Of a DNA stretch of 37,369 nt, positions 17,058 through 27,667 are shown in pieces. Within the stretch, counting starts at the first letter, position 1. Each line of letters opens with the position of its first letter. A program made the translations under genes and the position numbers. The DNA is from Planctomycetaceae bacterium (lineage in GTDB: Bacteria; Planctomycetota; PLA2), in the NCBI GenBank assembly GCA_011525755.1, contig WYBS01000037.1, forward strand, positions 1-37,369, in the 5' to 3' direction. The notes below the pieces were generated by a model. That model made no database searches and was not told the origin of the DNA. It saw only the letters and a program-made list of their open reading frames with translations.

Positions 17058-17213
17058 CCGGTCGGGGGCGTCCGCGGACCGGGAACCCGCGGCGTGCCAG
17101 CGCATCGTCGAGGGCTCGCCCCCACGCCGAAACTGCGGCAGCAATGCCGCAGCCCGCCGCCACAAGTCGTTCCCCACCAACGACTTCGGCCTTTACAAAG
17201 CGTGTGGGACACG
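17058..17213. terminator. Convergent gap with three tandem hairpins
   Basis: 156 bp between the ends of the MCE gene (plus) and a minus-strand gene. Three perfect stems follow each other: CTGCGGCA/TGCCGCAG (17133-17140 and 17145-17152) with a GCAA loop of the GNRA type; AAGTCGTT/AACGACTT (17164-17171 and 17179-17186) with a 7-base loop; and CGTGT/ACACG (17201-17205 and 17209-17213) with loop GGG. A further CCGGTC...GACCGG pair lies right after the MCE stop. No T tract follows any stem, so intrinsic termination would be non-canonical; Rho-dependent ends or a small RNA are alternatives. Confidence 0.5.
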
Positions 17214-17648
17214 TCAGCGGAGGCGGAAGGTGAAGCCCTGCTCGGCGTGGCGGAGCGCGAGGAAGGGGCCCGTTTCGTCCTGGCCCCACTCGGCGTGGAA
17301 GCGCTCCGCCGGCGCGCGGTCCTCGCGACGGTTCGACGAGATCGGCGTCAGCGTGAGCATCCCGCTCTCGTCCACCGTCACGACGCCCTCGCGCCGCAGG
17401 ATCTCGTAGCCCGCGTTGAGGAACACCGAGAAGGCGTACGTGCCGTCGGCCGCGAACCGGAAGCGGTACTGCTTGCCCGGAGGCAGCGGATTCGCGATGC
17501 CCGGCGGCGTGTCGATGCCGGCGACCTGGAACTCGCCGACGAACCGCGACGGCAGCGGCTCGAGCTTGAGCTCCTTCGGCCAGTAGAACGCCCACGCCCA
17601 GACGCCGGCGGCGCCCGCGAGGCAGAGGATCGGAGCGAGTCGACTCAT
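17214..17648 (-). CDS. Small exported or anchored protein of unknown function
   Basis: 144 aa from ATG 17648, which overlaps the TGA of riboflavin synthase (ATGA). The N-terminus MSRLAPILCLAGAAGVWAWA is a signal peptide or membrane anchor. The rest is beta-rich: FVGEFQVAGIDTPPG, KQYRFRFAADGTYAFSVFLN, a segment GVVTVDESGMLTLTPIS, and an ending EQGFTFRLR. The pattern (value with no input, signal with amplitude, comparison) recalls lipocalin-like or DUF-type extracytoplasmic proteins, but I do not recognise the family. Coupling to ribE probably reflects gene packing rather than a role in riboflavin synthesis. Confidence 0.62.
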   Translation of the reverse strand: MSRLAPILCLAGAAGVWAWAFYWPKELKLEPLPSRFVGEFQVAGIDTPPGIANPLPPGKQYRFRFAADGTYAFSVFLNAGYEILRREGVVTVDESGMLTLTPISSNRREDRAPAERFHAEWGQDETGPFLALRHAEQGFTFRLR

Positions 17649-18235
17649 CGCGGCCCCACCAGCGCGGCGACGTATTTCGCGAGGATGTCGCCCTCGACGT
17701 TGACGTGGTCGCCCCTCGCGCGGCGCCCGAGCGTCGTGACGGCGAGCGTGTGCGGGATGAGCGCCACCCGGAACGTCCCGGCGCCGACGCCCGCGACGGT
17801 CAGGCTCACGCCGTCGATCGCGACCGAGCCCTTCTCCACGACCTGCCCCTCGAGCGCGGGCGGCAGTCGGAAGGTGATCGTAACGTCCGCCCCGTCGTCC
17901 CGGCGCTCGAGGACCTCGGCCACCGCGTCCACGTGCCCCTGGACGAAGTGGCCCCCTAGCCGGTCGGCCGGACGGAGCGGCAGCTCGAGGTTCACGGGGT
18001 CGCCCGCCGCGCGCCGCCCGAGCGTCGTGCGCGAGAGCGTCTCCGGGACCGCATCGAAGGCGAGGCGGGCCCCCGAAGCCCCCACCACCGTCAGGCAGCA
18101 GCCGTCCACGGCGACGGAATCGCCCAGCTTCGCCTCGGTCGCCATGGCCCCCGCCTCCACCCAGATCCGGACCCCCCCCTCCGCAGGGGAGAGCGAGACG
18201 ATCCGCCCCATGGATTGCACGATCCCGGTGAACAC
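17645..18235 (-). CDS. ribE: Riboflavin synthase, alpha chain
   Basis: 196 aa. GTG 18235 gives the family's standard start MFTGIVQSMGRIVSL; the open frame further upstream is not conserved-looking. Two tandem lumazine-binding domains are seen: residues 1 to about 90 (GDSVAVDGCCLTVV, SRTTLGRRAAGDPVNLEL) and about 95-190 (GGHFVQGHVDAVAEV, KGSVAIDGVSLTVAGVG, TTLGRRARGDHVNVE). The enzyme converts two 6,7-dimethyl-8-ribityllumazine molecules into riboflavin and a pyrimidine. No other rib gene is in the window and no FMN riboswitch fits in the 79-bp upstream gap. Confidence 0.95.
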   Translation of the reverse strand: MFTGIVQSMGRIVSLSPAEGGVRIWVEAGAMATEAKLGDSVAVDGCCLTVVGASGARLAFDAVPETLSRTTLGRRAAGDPVNLELPLRPADRLGGHFVQGHVDAVAEVLERRDDGADVTITFRLPPALEGQVVEKGSVAIDGVSLTVAGVGAGTFRVALIPHTLAVTTLGRRARGDHVNVEGDILAKYVAALVGPR

Positions 18236-18314
18236 GGCGGGAGAGTATACGCGCCGCGGCTTGACGACGGTCCTAAACCGGGGTCCAATAAGGGGTTTCC
18301 GCCCCCGGTTACCC
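18236..18314. promoter_or_regulatory. Divergent promoter region between ribE and trmD
   Basis: 79 bp. On minus, TATACT at 18249-18244 is a strong -10 candidate whose predicted +1 (18237) lies 2 nt before GTG 18235 of ribE, so that mRNA would be nearly leaderless. On plus, TTGACG (18261-18266) and TCCAAT (18284-18289) are 17 bp apart and would start transcription near 18296, leaving a leader of about 18 nt for trmD. Confidence 0.5.
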
Positions 18315-19034
18315 GTGAAGATCAGCATCCTGACCCTCTTCCCCGAGGTCGTCCGCACCTACCTCGGCGCATCCATCCTCGGCCTGGCCGGGGAGAAGGG
18401 TCACGTCCGCTACGACGTGCGGGACATCCGGGACCACGCGGACGGCAAGCACCGGCAGGTCGACGACCGCCCCTTCGGCGGCGGCCCCGGGATGGTGCTC
18501 ATGCCCGGCCCGGTCGTGAAGGCCGTCGAGGAGGCATCCGCGGCTCACGAGCCGGGCGCCGAGCGGATCCTCCTCACGCCCCAGGGCGAGCGCTTCGACC
18601 AGCGGATCGCGGCCGAGCTCGCCCGGAAGCCGGGGATGATCCTCGTCTGCGGCCGATATGAAGGATTCGACGAGCGGATCCGCGAAGTGCTGCACGCGAG
18701 GGAGATTTCGATCGGCGACTACGTCCTGTCCGGGGGGGAGATCCCCGCCCTCGCGGTGACCGAGGCCGTCGTCCGGCTGCTGCCGGGCGTCCTCGGCCAC
18801 GCCGAGTCCGCGACGGACGATTCGTTCGCAACGGGAATGCTCGAGGGGCCGCAGTACACGCGGCCGCGCGAGTTCCGCGGCCTTCCCGTGCCGGAGGTGC
18901 TTGTCTCCGGCAATCACGCCGCGATCGAGGCATGGCGCGAAAGGGCCTCCGAGGAGCGGACCCGCGTCCGCCGGCAGGACCTTTGGCAGGAAAAAAGTGA
19001 CACCGCCTTCCGACGGAAGGAGGAGCCGAGATGA
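18315..19034 (+). CDS. trmD: tRNA (guanine37-N1)-methyltransferase
   Basis: 239 aa from GTG 18315. Family motifs: [20 protein letters not shown] at the start, [40 protein letters not shown] and [17 protein letters not shown], which form the trefoil knot that binds S-adenosylmethionine. It methylates N1 of G37 in tRNAs, preventing +1 frameshifting. Often found as rpsP-rimM-trmD-rplS; here rpsP and rimM are missing and trmD leads the operon. Its stop overlaps the rplS start by 4 bases. The last 20 residues contain an A6 stretch but the frame stays intact. Confidence 0.97.
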   Translation: MKISILTLFPEVVRTYLGASILGLAGEKGHVRYDVRDIRDHADGKHRQVDDRPFGGGPGMVLMPGPVVKAVEEASAAHEPGAERILLTPQGERFDQRIAAELARKPGMILVCGRYEGFDERIREVLHAREISIGDYVLSGGEIPALAVTEAVVRLLPGVLGHAESATDDSFATGMLEGPQYTRPREFRGLPVPEVLVSGNHAAIEAWRERASEERTRVRRQDLWQEKSDTAFRRKEEPR

Positions 19035-19483
19035 CGAGGATCCACCTGATCGAGCAGGGGTTCGCCAAGAAGGAGCTCCCGAAATTCGGGGTCGGGGACA
19101 CGGTCGACGTGCACGTCCTCATCAAGGAAGGCGACAAGGAGCGCGTGCAGGTCTACGGCGGCACCGTGATCCGCCGCCGGGGCGACGGCATGAGCGCCAC
19201 CTACACGGTCCGCCGGATCGTGCAGGGGCAGGGCGTGGAACGGACGTTCCCGCTCCACTCGCCGTTCGTCCAGAAGGTCGAGGTCAAGCGCACCGGCAAG
19301 AGCCGGCGGGCCCGCCTCTACTTCCTGCGCGACCGCACGGGCAAGGCGACGCGCCTCCGCGAGATCATGGGAGCGAGGGAGGTCGCGGGGGAGGTCCCCG
19401 CGAAGGCCGCCCGGGTCGAGGCCGACGTGGCCGCGCCCGAGCCGGTCGAGACCCGCGAGCCCACGCCCGTCGCGGACGAGTGA
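19031..19483 (+). CDS. rplS: 50S ribosomal protein L19 with acidic C-terminal extension
   Basis: 150 aa. Typical L19 body: [80 protein letters not shown]. It sits at the 30S-50S interface. The core ends around residue 115; the remaining 35 residues ([20 protein letters not shown] and on to VADE) form an Ala/Glu/Pro-rich tail that many L19 proteins lack. The ATG overlaps the trmD stop. Confidence 0.97.
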   Translation: MTRIHLIEQGFAKKELPKFGVGDTVDVHVLIKEGDKERVQVYGGTVIRRRGDGMSATYTVRRIVQGQGVERTFPLHSPFVQKVEVKRTGKSRRARLYFLRDRTGKATRLREIMGAREVAGEVPAKAARVEADVAAPEPVETREPTPVADE

Positions 19484-19508
19484 TCCCGGACATCGCGGCT
19501 CCTTGCCT

Positions 19509-19865
19509 ATGGATCGCAGGGAGCACGGAAGACGAGCGGAGCGGGCGGCGGAGCGGTTGCTCTGCCGGGCCGGACTCATCATCCTCGCGCGCAACTGGCG
19601 CGCGGCGGGTGGCGAGATCGATCTCGCCGCGCTGGAAGGAGAGACGCTGGTGTTCGTCGAGGTGAAGTCGCGCGCCGGAGCCTTCCCCGAGGAGAGGCCC
19701 GCGGTCAGCGCGGCGCAGCGGCGCCGCACGGCCCGCGCGACGCGCGCCTTCCGCGAGCGGTTCGGCGTCGCGCACCTCCCCTTCCGCTTCGACCTCGTTA
19801 CGATGACCGGCGACCCGGACCGCCCGAACGACCTCCGTTGGCGGAAGAGCTACCGCGAGAGTTGA
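19509..19865 (+). CDS. yraN: YraN-family endonuclease-fold protein (UPF0102)
   Basis: 118 aa from ATG 19509 (TTG 19503 would add two residues). The family pattern is plain: RRAERAAERLLCRAGLIILA, then RNWRAAGGEIDLAALEGETL, VFVEVKSRAG, and a C-terminal FRFDLVTMT. The residues E, D and E-x-K match the restriction-endonuclease-like fold. YraN genes often lie beside trmD-rplS and rnhB; rnhB is absent here. The cellular role of the family is not established; a link to recombination has been suggested for relatives. Confidence 0.9.
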   Translation: MDRREHGRRAERAAERLLCRAGLIILARNWRAAGGEIDLAALEGETLVFVEVKSRAGAFPEERPAVSAAQRRRTARATRAFRERFGVAHLPFRFDLVTMTGDPDRPNDLRWRKSYRES

Positions 19866-19880
19866 CCTCCAGGGGACGAA

Positions 19881-20327
19881 ATGACGATCAGCCTCGAAGC
19901 CATCATCCCGCCCGAACGCGTCATCCTTCTCGACGCGACGACCAAGGAGGAGACGCTGCGCCGGCTCGCGGCCGTCGTAGCCACGTCGCCCGACGTGACC
20001 GACGGCGCGAAGCTTCTCGCGGCGATCCACGAGCGCGAGAAGATCATGTCGACGGGCATCGGCCTCGGCATCGCGATCCCGCACGCGAAGATCCCCTCGG
20101 TCAGGGACTTCGTCGTCGGCTTCGCGAAGATCGACCAGGGGATCGACTTCAACTCGCTCGACGGCAAGCCGGTGCACTTCGTCGTCATGATCGCGGGCCC
20201 CGACCACCAGCAGGAGCGCTATCTCCAGCTGCTCGCGCGCATCACGCTGAAGCTCAAGGACGCGGCCGTCCGCCGCCGCCTCGCGGAGGCGCGCACCGTG
20301 GACGACATCCTGACGGCGCTCAAGTGA
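19881..20327 (+). CDS. ptsN: PTS EIIA domain protein, PtsN-like
   Basis: 148 aa, one EIIA type-2 (fructose/nitrogen) domain. The phosphorylated His is H68 in GIGLGIAIPHAKIPSV; the segment STGIGLGIAIPHA and the later HFVVMIAGPDHQQERYLQLL are typical. AGGGGACGAA just upstream of ATG 19881 is a usable ribosome site. With no sugar transporter EIIB/EIIC nearby, a regulatory PTSNtr-type role is more likely than sugar uptake, though HPr/EI partners are not in the window. Its stop overlaps the next start (GTGA). Confidence 0.9.
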   Translation: MTISLEAIIPPERVILLDATTKEETLRRLAAVVATSPDVTDGAKLLAAIHEREKIMSTGIGLGIAIPHAKIPSVRDFVVGFAKIDQGIDFNSLDGKPVHFVVMIAGPDHQQERYLQLLARITLKLKDAAVRRRLAEARTVDDILTALK

Positions 20328-21685
20328 AGCGCGCGCGCGCGGAGACGAGCCTCGCCGCAGCTCCGAAAAAGCGGAGGCGGGCCCGCCCGCTTCGCGCGAC
20401 GCCCGTGCTGCTCCTGCTCGCGGCGCTCGCGGCCGCGGGCCCCTCGGTCCCGGAGGACGCCGTCGCCGCCCGGCAGGCGCGGCGCGCGGCGCTCTCCGCG
20501 CGCCTCGGGAAGGGCTACGCGCTCGTCTTCGGCCAGCCGCTCTCCGACGTCCTCCAGCCGCCCCAGGAGGGGCACTTCCTCTACCTCACCGGCGTCGACG
20601 ACCCGGACGCGCTCCTCCTCCTCGCGGGCGCCGAGGCGCCGCCGTTCCCCCTGCCGAAGGGCGCCGGAACGATCGAGGCACGCGAGGCGATCCTCCTCCT
20701 CGAGGCCGGCGACGCGTTCGCGCGCTTCTACGGACAGCGCTGGCGGGCCGGGGCCGAGGCGGAGCGCGCGCTCGGGATCGAGGCGGCGCGCCCGGCGCCG
20801 CGCGGCGGCGAGGCGCTCGGCAAGGAGCTCGCCGCCCGGCTCCCCGAGGGGGCGCGCCTCCACCTGCCCGCGTACGCGGGCCGCGATCTCGCCTCGATCC
20901 GCGAGGTCCGGGACGCCGCGATGAAGACCCTCCGCGCGATGCGGCCGGACGTGACGTACGCGGACCTCCACCCCGCGCTCATGCTCATGCGAGCCGTCAA
21001 GGAGCCGGGCGAGATCGACGCGATGCGGCGCGCCGTCGACGCGACGCTCGGCGCGTTCCGCGACGCGCTCCCGGAGATCCGGCCCGGCTCGACGGAGGCG
21101 GCCGTGGACGGCGCGCTCCTCGCGGGCGTGCGGCGCCGCGGCGCGCTCCCCGCCTACACGTTCGTCGTCGGGAGCGGGCCCCGCAGCACGATCCCCCACT
21201 ACTTCCGCAACGACGCCCCGCTCGCCGCGGGCGACCTCCTCGTGATCGACGCAGGCGGCTCGGTCGAGCGCTACGCGAGCGACATCACGCGCACCTTCCC
21301 CGTGGGCGGCCGCTTCACGCCTCGCCAGCGCGAGGTCTACGACGCGGTGCTCCGGGCCCAGCTCGCGGGGATCGCGGCGGTGAAGCCCTCGGCCACGCTC
21401 CAGCAGGTCGATGCCGCCGCCCGCGGCGTCCTCAAGGAGGCGGGCCTCGACCGCTACTTCATCCACGCGACCTGCCACCACGTGGGCCTCGACGTGCACG
21501 ATCCGGGCCCGCCGCTGCTCGCACGCGGCATGGTGATCACGGTCGAGCCGGGCGTCTACATCCCCGAGGAGGGCCTCGGCGTCCGCATCGAGGACATGGT
21601 GCTCGTGACCGACGACGGCGCCGAGGTCCTCTCGAATGCCTTCCCGAAGGACGCCGCGGGCATCGAGCGGCTCCTCGCGCGGTAG
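20324..21685 (+). CDS. pepP: Exported Xaa-Pro aminopeptidase (M24B, PepP-like)
   Basis: 453 aa from GTG 20324. After a basic N-terminus there is a hydrophobic export signal (ATPVLLLLAALAAAG). The AMP-N domain follows (about 45-200; GHFLYLTGVDDPDALLLL), then the pita-bread catalytic domain with the metal ligands seen in VIDAGG, ASDITRTFPVGG, CHHVGLDVHDPG, TVEPGVYIPEEG and VRIEDMVLVT. It would remove N-terminal residues preceding proline, outside the cytoplasm. Cytoplasmic PepP lacks such a signal, so the export is a noteworthy difference. Confidence 0.9.
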   Translation: MKRARAETSLAAAPKKRRRARPLRATPVLLLLAALAAAGPSVPEDAVAARQARRAALSARLGKGYALVFGQPLSDVLQPPQEGHFLYLTGVDDPDALLLLAGAEAPPFPLPKGAGTIEAREAILLLEAGDAFARFYGQRWRAGAEAERALGIEAARPAPRGGEALGKELAARLPEGARLHLPAYAGRDLASIREVRDAAMKTLRAMRPDVTYADLHPALMLMRAVKEPGEIDAMRRAVDATLGAFRDALPEIRPGSTEAAVDGALLAGVRRRGALPAYTFVVGSGPRSTIPHYFRNDAPLAAGDLLVIDAGGSVERYASDITRTFPVGGRFTPRQREVYDAVLRAQLAGIAAVKPSATLQQVDAAARGVLKEAGLDRYFIHATCHHVGLDVHDPGPPLLARGMVITVEPGVYIPEEGLGVRIEDMVLVTDDGAEVLSNAFPKDAAGIERLLAR

Positions 21686-21695
21686 CCGCCGCCCC

Positions 21696-22961
21696 TCAGC
21701 CGCCGATCCCGTCCGCCCGCATCTCCTCCGGCTCCGCCGCGCGGGCGAGCGTCCCGGGCGGGTTCTCGTACCAGCCGGCGTCCGCGCCTTCCGGCAGCTT
21801 CCGGCGCACCTTGAGGATCGTGAACATCCCGCCCATCGTGATGTAGCCGAACGGCCCGGCCCCGCCGAGCATCGGGATGCTGTTCGGCGGGACGTGCATC
21901 TCCTCTCCCTCCATGCCGGCCTGCCCTTCGGCGAGCAGCTCGGGCACGAGCTCCCCCACGCGCTCGTCGAACACGCTCGGGTCGATGCCGACGAGGTTCG
22001 GGATGCCGTGGCCCATCTGGTTCATGACGTGGTGCGTCATGTGGCAGTGGAGCGCCCAGTCGCCCGGGTTGTCGGCGACGAACTCGACGGTGCGGGTGCT
22101 GCCGACGGGCACGAGCACCGTCGTCTCCGGCCACTGCCCCGCCTCGGGGATCGCGCCGCCGTCGGTCTCGACGATCCGGAACGACATCCCGTGGAGGTGC
22201 ATCGGGTGGTGGTCCATCGCGCTCAGGTTCCCGAACCGGATGCGCACGCGCTCGCCCACCTTCGCGACGATCGGCGTCGTGCCCGGGAACGCCTTCCCGT
22301 TCATCGTGAGGACGTTGAAGTCGCTCATCTCGTTCGGGTCGGGACGCCGCGCTCCCGCGGGGATCGCCCACTCGCTCAGCATGTAGGCGTAGTCCCGGTC
22401 GGGCGGCGGGCGGGAGGGCGCGCGCGGGTGCACGACGAACATCCCCATGAGCCCCATCGCCATCTGCGTCATCTCGTCGTGGTGCGAGTGGTACATGAAC
22501 GTCCCCGGCCGGGTCAGCGGGAACTCGTACCGGAACGTCTCGCCCGGCTCGATCGTCCGCTGCGACAGCCCGCCCACGCCGTCCATCCCGCTCGGCACGG
22601 GCAGCCCGTGCCAGTGCACGCTCGTCGGGTCGGGCAGCCGGTTCGTGACGTAGATGCGGACCCGGTCCCCTTCGACCCCTTCGATCGTGGGCCCGTGGAC
22701 GCGGCCGTTGTAGCCCCAGCACTCGGCGACGAGGCCCTCCGCGAACTCGTGCTTCACCGGCTCGGCGACCAGGTGGAAGACCTTGACTCCGTCCACGACG
22801 CGGAAGGGTAGCGTGAGGCCGTCGGGGGTCACGACGGGCCTGTAGCCGTCGGAAGAGAGGGGGGCCGGGGGGCCGTCGCCCGCCGGGGCGCGGGCCGCCG
22901 CGAGGCCGACGAAAGCGGCGGCGAGCGCGCTGCGCTCGAGGAATTCGCGTCGGGTCGTCAT
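21696..22961 (-). CDS. Tat-exported multicopper oxidase
   Basis: 421 aa from ATG 22961, with AGGA 9 nt upstream. Twin-arginine signal MTTRREFLERSALAAAFVGL. The four copper-binding segments are complete: HWHG 116-119, HSHH 158-161, HPMHLHG about 252-258, and H305-C-H307 with H311 and M316 (HCHMTHHVMNQM), i.e. type 1 plus trinuclear copper sites. Family members oxidise Cu(I) to less toxic Cu(II) or oxidise phenols or metals. Last gene of the copper operon; it follows the TolC-family gene by overlapping frames (a TTG at 22967 would be a TTGA overlap, but its spacing to AGGA is too short). Confidence 0.92.
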   Translation of the reverse strand: MTTRREFLERSALAAAFVGLAAARAPAGDGPPAPLSSDGYRPVVTPDGLTLPFRVVDGVKVFHLVAEPVKHEFAEGLVAECWGYNGRVHGPTIEGVEGDRVRIYVTNRLPDPTSVHWHGLPVPSGMDGVGGLSQRTIEPGETFRYEFPLTRPGTFMYHSHHDEMTQMAMGLMGMFVVHPRAPSRPPPDRDYAYMLSEWAIPAGARRPDPNEMSDFNVLTMNGKAFPGTTPIVAKVGERVRIRFGNLSAMDHHPMHLHGMSFRIVETDGGAIPEAGQWPETTVLVPVGSTRTVEFVADNPGDWALHCHMTHHVMNQMGHGIPNLVGIDPSVFDERVGELVPELLAEGQAGMEGEEMHVPPNSIPMLGGAGPFGYITMGGMFTILKVRRKLPEGADAGWYENPPGTLARAAEPEEMRADGIGG

Positions 22962-22963
22962 CG

Positions 22964-24376
22964 TCAATGTCCTTTCGCCGGGCTCTCGTGCCCGGACGGC
23001 GCCGCCTCGGGCTCGCCCGCTGCGTGCGGCTCGCGGTAGCTGCCCGCGAGGAGCTCCTCCAGGTCGAGCCGGGCGGTCCACGCGAGGCGGAGCGTCTCCA
23101 CGTACTCCCGCCCGGCGTCCAGCGCCTGCTGCTTCGCGAGGAGCACCTCGAACGCGCCCACCTGCATGGCGTTGTAGTTCGCGAGCGTCTCCCGGAGGAG
23201 CTTCTCGCGGAGCGGCACGTAGGTCTCGCGGAGGTAGCGCGCCCGGTCGCCGAGCGACACGACGCGCTCGCGGTAGGTGCGCGCCGCCGACCGGATCCTC
23301 ACCGCGAGCGTCACGTGGTGGGCGATCCGCTCACGGAGCGTCGCGATCTCCTTCGCGCGGCGCGCCTGCCCCTGGTCGAAGAGCGGGACGACGAGGGAGA
23401 GGTCGGGCCCGAGTCCCCACGAGCCGTCCGAGGCCTCGTGCTTCGCCGCGATGCCGAGCTCCAGCGCCGGGAAGATCCCCTCCCACCGGGCGAGGCCGGC
23501 CGCCTGCGCGGCCGCCTCGACCTGTCCGCGATGCGCCGCGAGGTCGAGGCTCGCGGCGATCGCGCGCGGCTCCGCGCGGTCCAGGTCGAGCCCCTCGCCG
23601 ACCGCGTCCGGGAGCGCCCCGCCGAGGCGCCACGCCGTCGCCCCGCCCCAGAGCCCGAGGAGCACCTGCAGCGGCTCCCGGGACTCGACCGCGGCGGTCT
23701 CGGCCGCCGCGAGGTCGAGGCGCGCCCGCGCCTCGCCCAGGGCCTCGGCGGTGAGCCTCGGGTCGGTCACGTTGCCCGCCTCGTGGAGCCGCCGCATGAG
23801 GTCGTGGGACGCCGCCGCCGCCGCGAGCGCGGTCCGACGGGCGGCGACGAGCCGCTCCGCCGCGCGCGCGTCCAGGAGCGCGCGCCGGACGTCGAAGGCG
23901 AGCGCCACGAGGTCGCGCGCCACCTCGGCCTTCGCGCTCTCGAGCCCCGCCTCGGCGATCCGCTTGCGCAGGGGACGGTAGAAGAGCTCGAGGAAGGAGC
24001 CGGCGAGCGTCATCTCCACCTCGGTCCCGGGATCGAAGAACTTCGCGTCCCCGGAAAAGACCGGGTTCCGGAGGAGCCCCGCCTGCACGAGCTCGGCGCG
24101 CGCGATCCCGAGCCGCTCGTAGCGTTCGCGCACCACGCGGTTGTTCAGGAGCGCGATCTTCACGGCGGTCGCATCGTCCAGCTCGCCGCCGAGCATCTCG
24201 CGGACCTGCGCGTCGATGGAGCCGTCGTCGGGACGGTCCGCCCGAGGCGGCGGCCGCTCCCCGATGCGCTCGGCCGCGGTCGCGCGCACCGCGTCCACGT
24301 CGGCATCGGTCAGCTCCTCGATGCGCGCCGAGGACGTGCACGCCGAGAGCAGCCCGAGGAGCGCGACGGCCCTCAT
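22964..24376 (-). CDS. TolC-family outer membrane lipoprotein
   Basis: 470 aa. Lipoprotein signal MRAVALLGLLSAC with the acylated C13. Two repeats of the outer membrane efflux protein family: about 80-260 (AVKIALLNNRVVRERYERLG, then RNPVFSGDAKFF) and about 270-450 (ALELGIAAKHEASDGSWGLG, then LSLVVPLFDQGQARRAKEIA). Long alpha-helical stretches correspond to the periplasmic tunnel. No CusA-type pump or membrane fusion protein is encoded nearby, so its inner-membrane partner is unclear; the adjacent ATPase and oxidase suggest copper export. The tail (HAAGEPEAAPSGHESPAKGH) holds His residues. The start overlaps the stop of the preceding gene (ATGA). Confidence 0.9.
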   Translation of the reverse strand: MRAVALLGLLSACTSSARIEELTDADVDAVRATAAERIGERPPPRADRPDDGSIDAQVREMLGGELDDATAVKIALLNNRVVRERYERLGIARAELVQAGLLRNPVFSGDAKFFDPGTEVEMTLAGSFLELFYRPLRKRIAEAGLESAKAEVARDLVALAFDVRRALLDARAAERLVAARRTALAAAAASHDLMRRLHEAGNVTDPRLTAEALGEARARLDLAAAETAAVESREPLQVLLGLWGGATAWRLGGALPDAVGEGLDLDRAEPRAIAASLDLAAHRGQVEAAAQAAGLARWEGIFPALELGIAAKHEASDGSWGLGPDLSLVVPLFDQGQARRAKEIATLRERIAHHVTLAVRIRSAARTYRERVVSLGDRARYLRETYVPLREKLLRETLANYNAMQVGAFEVLLAKQQALDAGREYVETLRLAWTARLDLEELLAGSYREPHAAGEPEAAPSGHESPAKGH

Positions 24377-24618
24377 CGCATGCCTCCCATCCCGTGCTCA
24401 TGGTGCTTTCCCGGGGGCGTCGCGGGGCGCAGAGGCACGGGTCCCGGCGCGAGCGCGTCGGACGGGGGCGGCCGCGGCGCCTCCTCGGCATCGGGCGACG
24501 CCGGGTGCGCGGGAGGCAGAGGGGGCATCGGGGGCAGCACGCCACAGGACGCGAGGAGCAGCGCGGGAAGGATCCTCCTCCGCCTCGGGGCCCCGGGGAC
24601 GTGCCTAGCGCCCGCCAT
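24373..24618 (-). CDS. Mini-lipoprotein with His/Met tail in the copper operon
   Basis: 81 aa from ATG 24618, overlapping the end of the preceding gene by 14 bp. Basic N-terminus and lipobox RRRRILPALLLASC25. The mature part is almost all Pro/Ala/Asp/Glu (MPPLPPAHPASPDAEEAPRP) and ends KHHEHGMGGMR, a likely soft-metal-binding tail. Longer ATG-initiated versions of the frame overlap the neighbouring gene deeply and are less likely. A copper chaperone or scavenger at the outer membrane is inferred from composition and context. Confidence 0.6.
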   Translation of the reverse strand: MAGARHVPGAPRRRRILPALLLASCGVLPPMPPLPPAHPASPDAEEAPRPPPSDALAPGPVPLRPATPPGKHHEHGMGGMR

Positions 24619-25324
24619 GATCGTCCCCCTGGCCGCCGTGGCCATCCTCGCTGCCGCCGCCGTCGCCGCCGGCTTCCCCCTTGCCATGCCCGCCGCGCTC
24701 GTCGCCCCCTTCCCCACGCCCCTTCCCCTCGTCGCCCTTGGCGCCCTTCGCGGCCAGGTCCTTCGCCTTCTGGAGCGCCGCGGCGGGGTCCTTCTTCACC
24801 GCCTCGACGCACTCCGGCGAGGAGAGGCGGACGATGTCGTCGCCGATGAGCACGAACACGTTCGGCACGACCGGCTTGCCCGTGACCGGGCACGCGGGGT
24901 TGTTCACGTCCCGCGCCTCCGGGTTCGTGGCCTTGACCAGCGTGATCTGCGAGTTCTTCCGCGCGTCCTCGACGCAGTCCTTGCAGCAGAGCGGGATCTC
25001 GTGGCCCTGGAGGACGACGGTCGGCGCGTCCTTCTCCGGGATCGGCTCCCCGGTGACGGGGCAGACGGTGTTCGCGGCCTTCCGGACCTTCGGATAGGCG
25101 GTCGCGTGCGCGCGATCCGGGTCCTTGCGGATCTCCGCCGCGCACCGGACGCAGCACATGTAGATGCGCCCCTTCGGGGTATCGACGAAGAGCTTCGTCG
25201 ATGCACGCTTGCCCATGATCGGGCAGGTGGCGTTCGGGAACAGGGGCACGGCGACGGCCGGCGGGTCGCCGGCGAGGGCGAGGCCCGCGAGCAGGAGGGC
25301 GGGGACGAGCTTCGGGACGGACAT
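24605..25324 (-). CDS. Exported protein with three YHS/TRASH-like metal-binding units
   Basis: 239 aa with signal peptide MSVPKLVPALLLAGLALAG. Three repeats of a unit of about 55 residues follow: C34-P-I-M-G-K with M-C57-C58-x-x-C61; C88-P-V-T-G-E with L-C113-C114-x-x-C117; C145-P-V-T-G-K with S-S-P-E-C172. The first two have the CP..G...CC..C pattern of YHS/TRASH-type metal-binding domains; the third has lost two cysteines. The tail (about 195-239) is Gly/Asp/His/Lys-rich and disordered. Position between copA and the mini-lipoprotein suggests copper or related metal binding in the periplasm. Confidence 0.78.
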   Translation of the reverse strand: MSVPKLVPALLLAGLALAGDPPAVAVPLFPNATCPIMGKRASTKLFVDTPKGRIYMCCVRCAAEIRKDPDRAHATAYPKVRKAANTVCPVTGEPIPEKDAPTVVLQGHEIPLCCKDCVEDARKNSQITLVKATNPEARDVNNPACPVTGKPVVPNVFVLIGDDIVRLSSPECVEAVKKDPAAALQKAKDLAAKGAKGDEGKGRGEGGDERGGHGKGEAGGDGGGSEDGHGGQGDDHGGR

Positions 25325-25387
25325 GCGAGGACTCCTTTCCGGCGCACGGGCCGGCCAATCGGTTTCGACGCGGGGCGGACGGACGGA

Positions 25388-27589
<2,202 letters not shown>

Positions 27590-27667
27590 CGGGACTTCCT
27601 CCCGCCCGCCGCCATGGCGGGCTCACCTCCGCAGACGGACGACCCGCGGCGGCATTACACCGCGGGC
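27590..27667 (-). promoter_or_regulatory. Leader of the copper operon with two hairpins
   Basis: The stem CCCGCGG/CCGCGGG (27643-27649 and 27660-27666) follows directly after the sigma-factor stop and may terminate part of its transcript. The second stem, GCCCGCC/GGCGGGC (27604-27610 and 27616-27622), ends right next to the Shine-Dalgarno site GGGAGGA of copA and could affect its translation. A CGTC stretch between them could be an ECF-type -10, but I cannot name a -35. No T tract is present. Confidence 0.4.

Noticed and set aside
18236-18314. FMN riboswitch in front of ribE
   Set aside because: The gap is only 79 bp, shared with the trmD promoter, and has no conserved RFN segments.
22964-22967. 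TTG 22967 as start of the multicopper oxidase
   Set aside because: Only 2 nt separate it from the AGGA site; ATG 22961 has proper spacing and starts the Tat signal.
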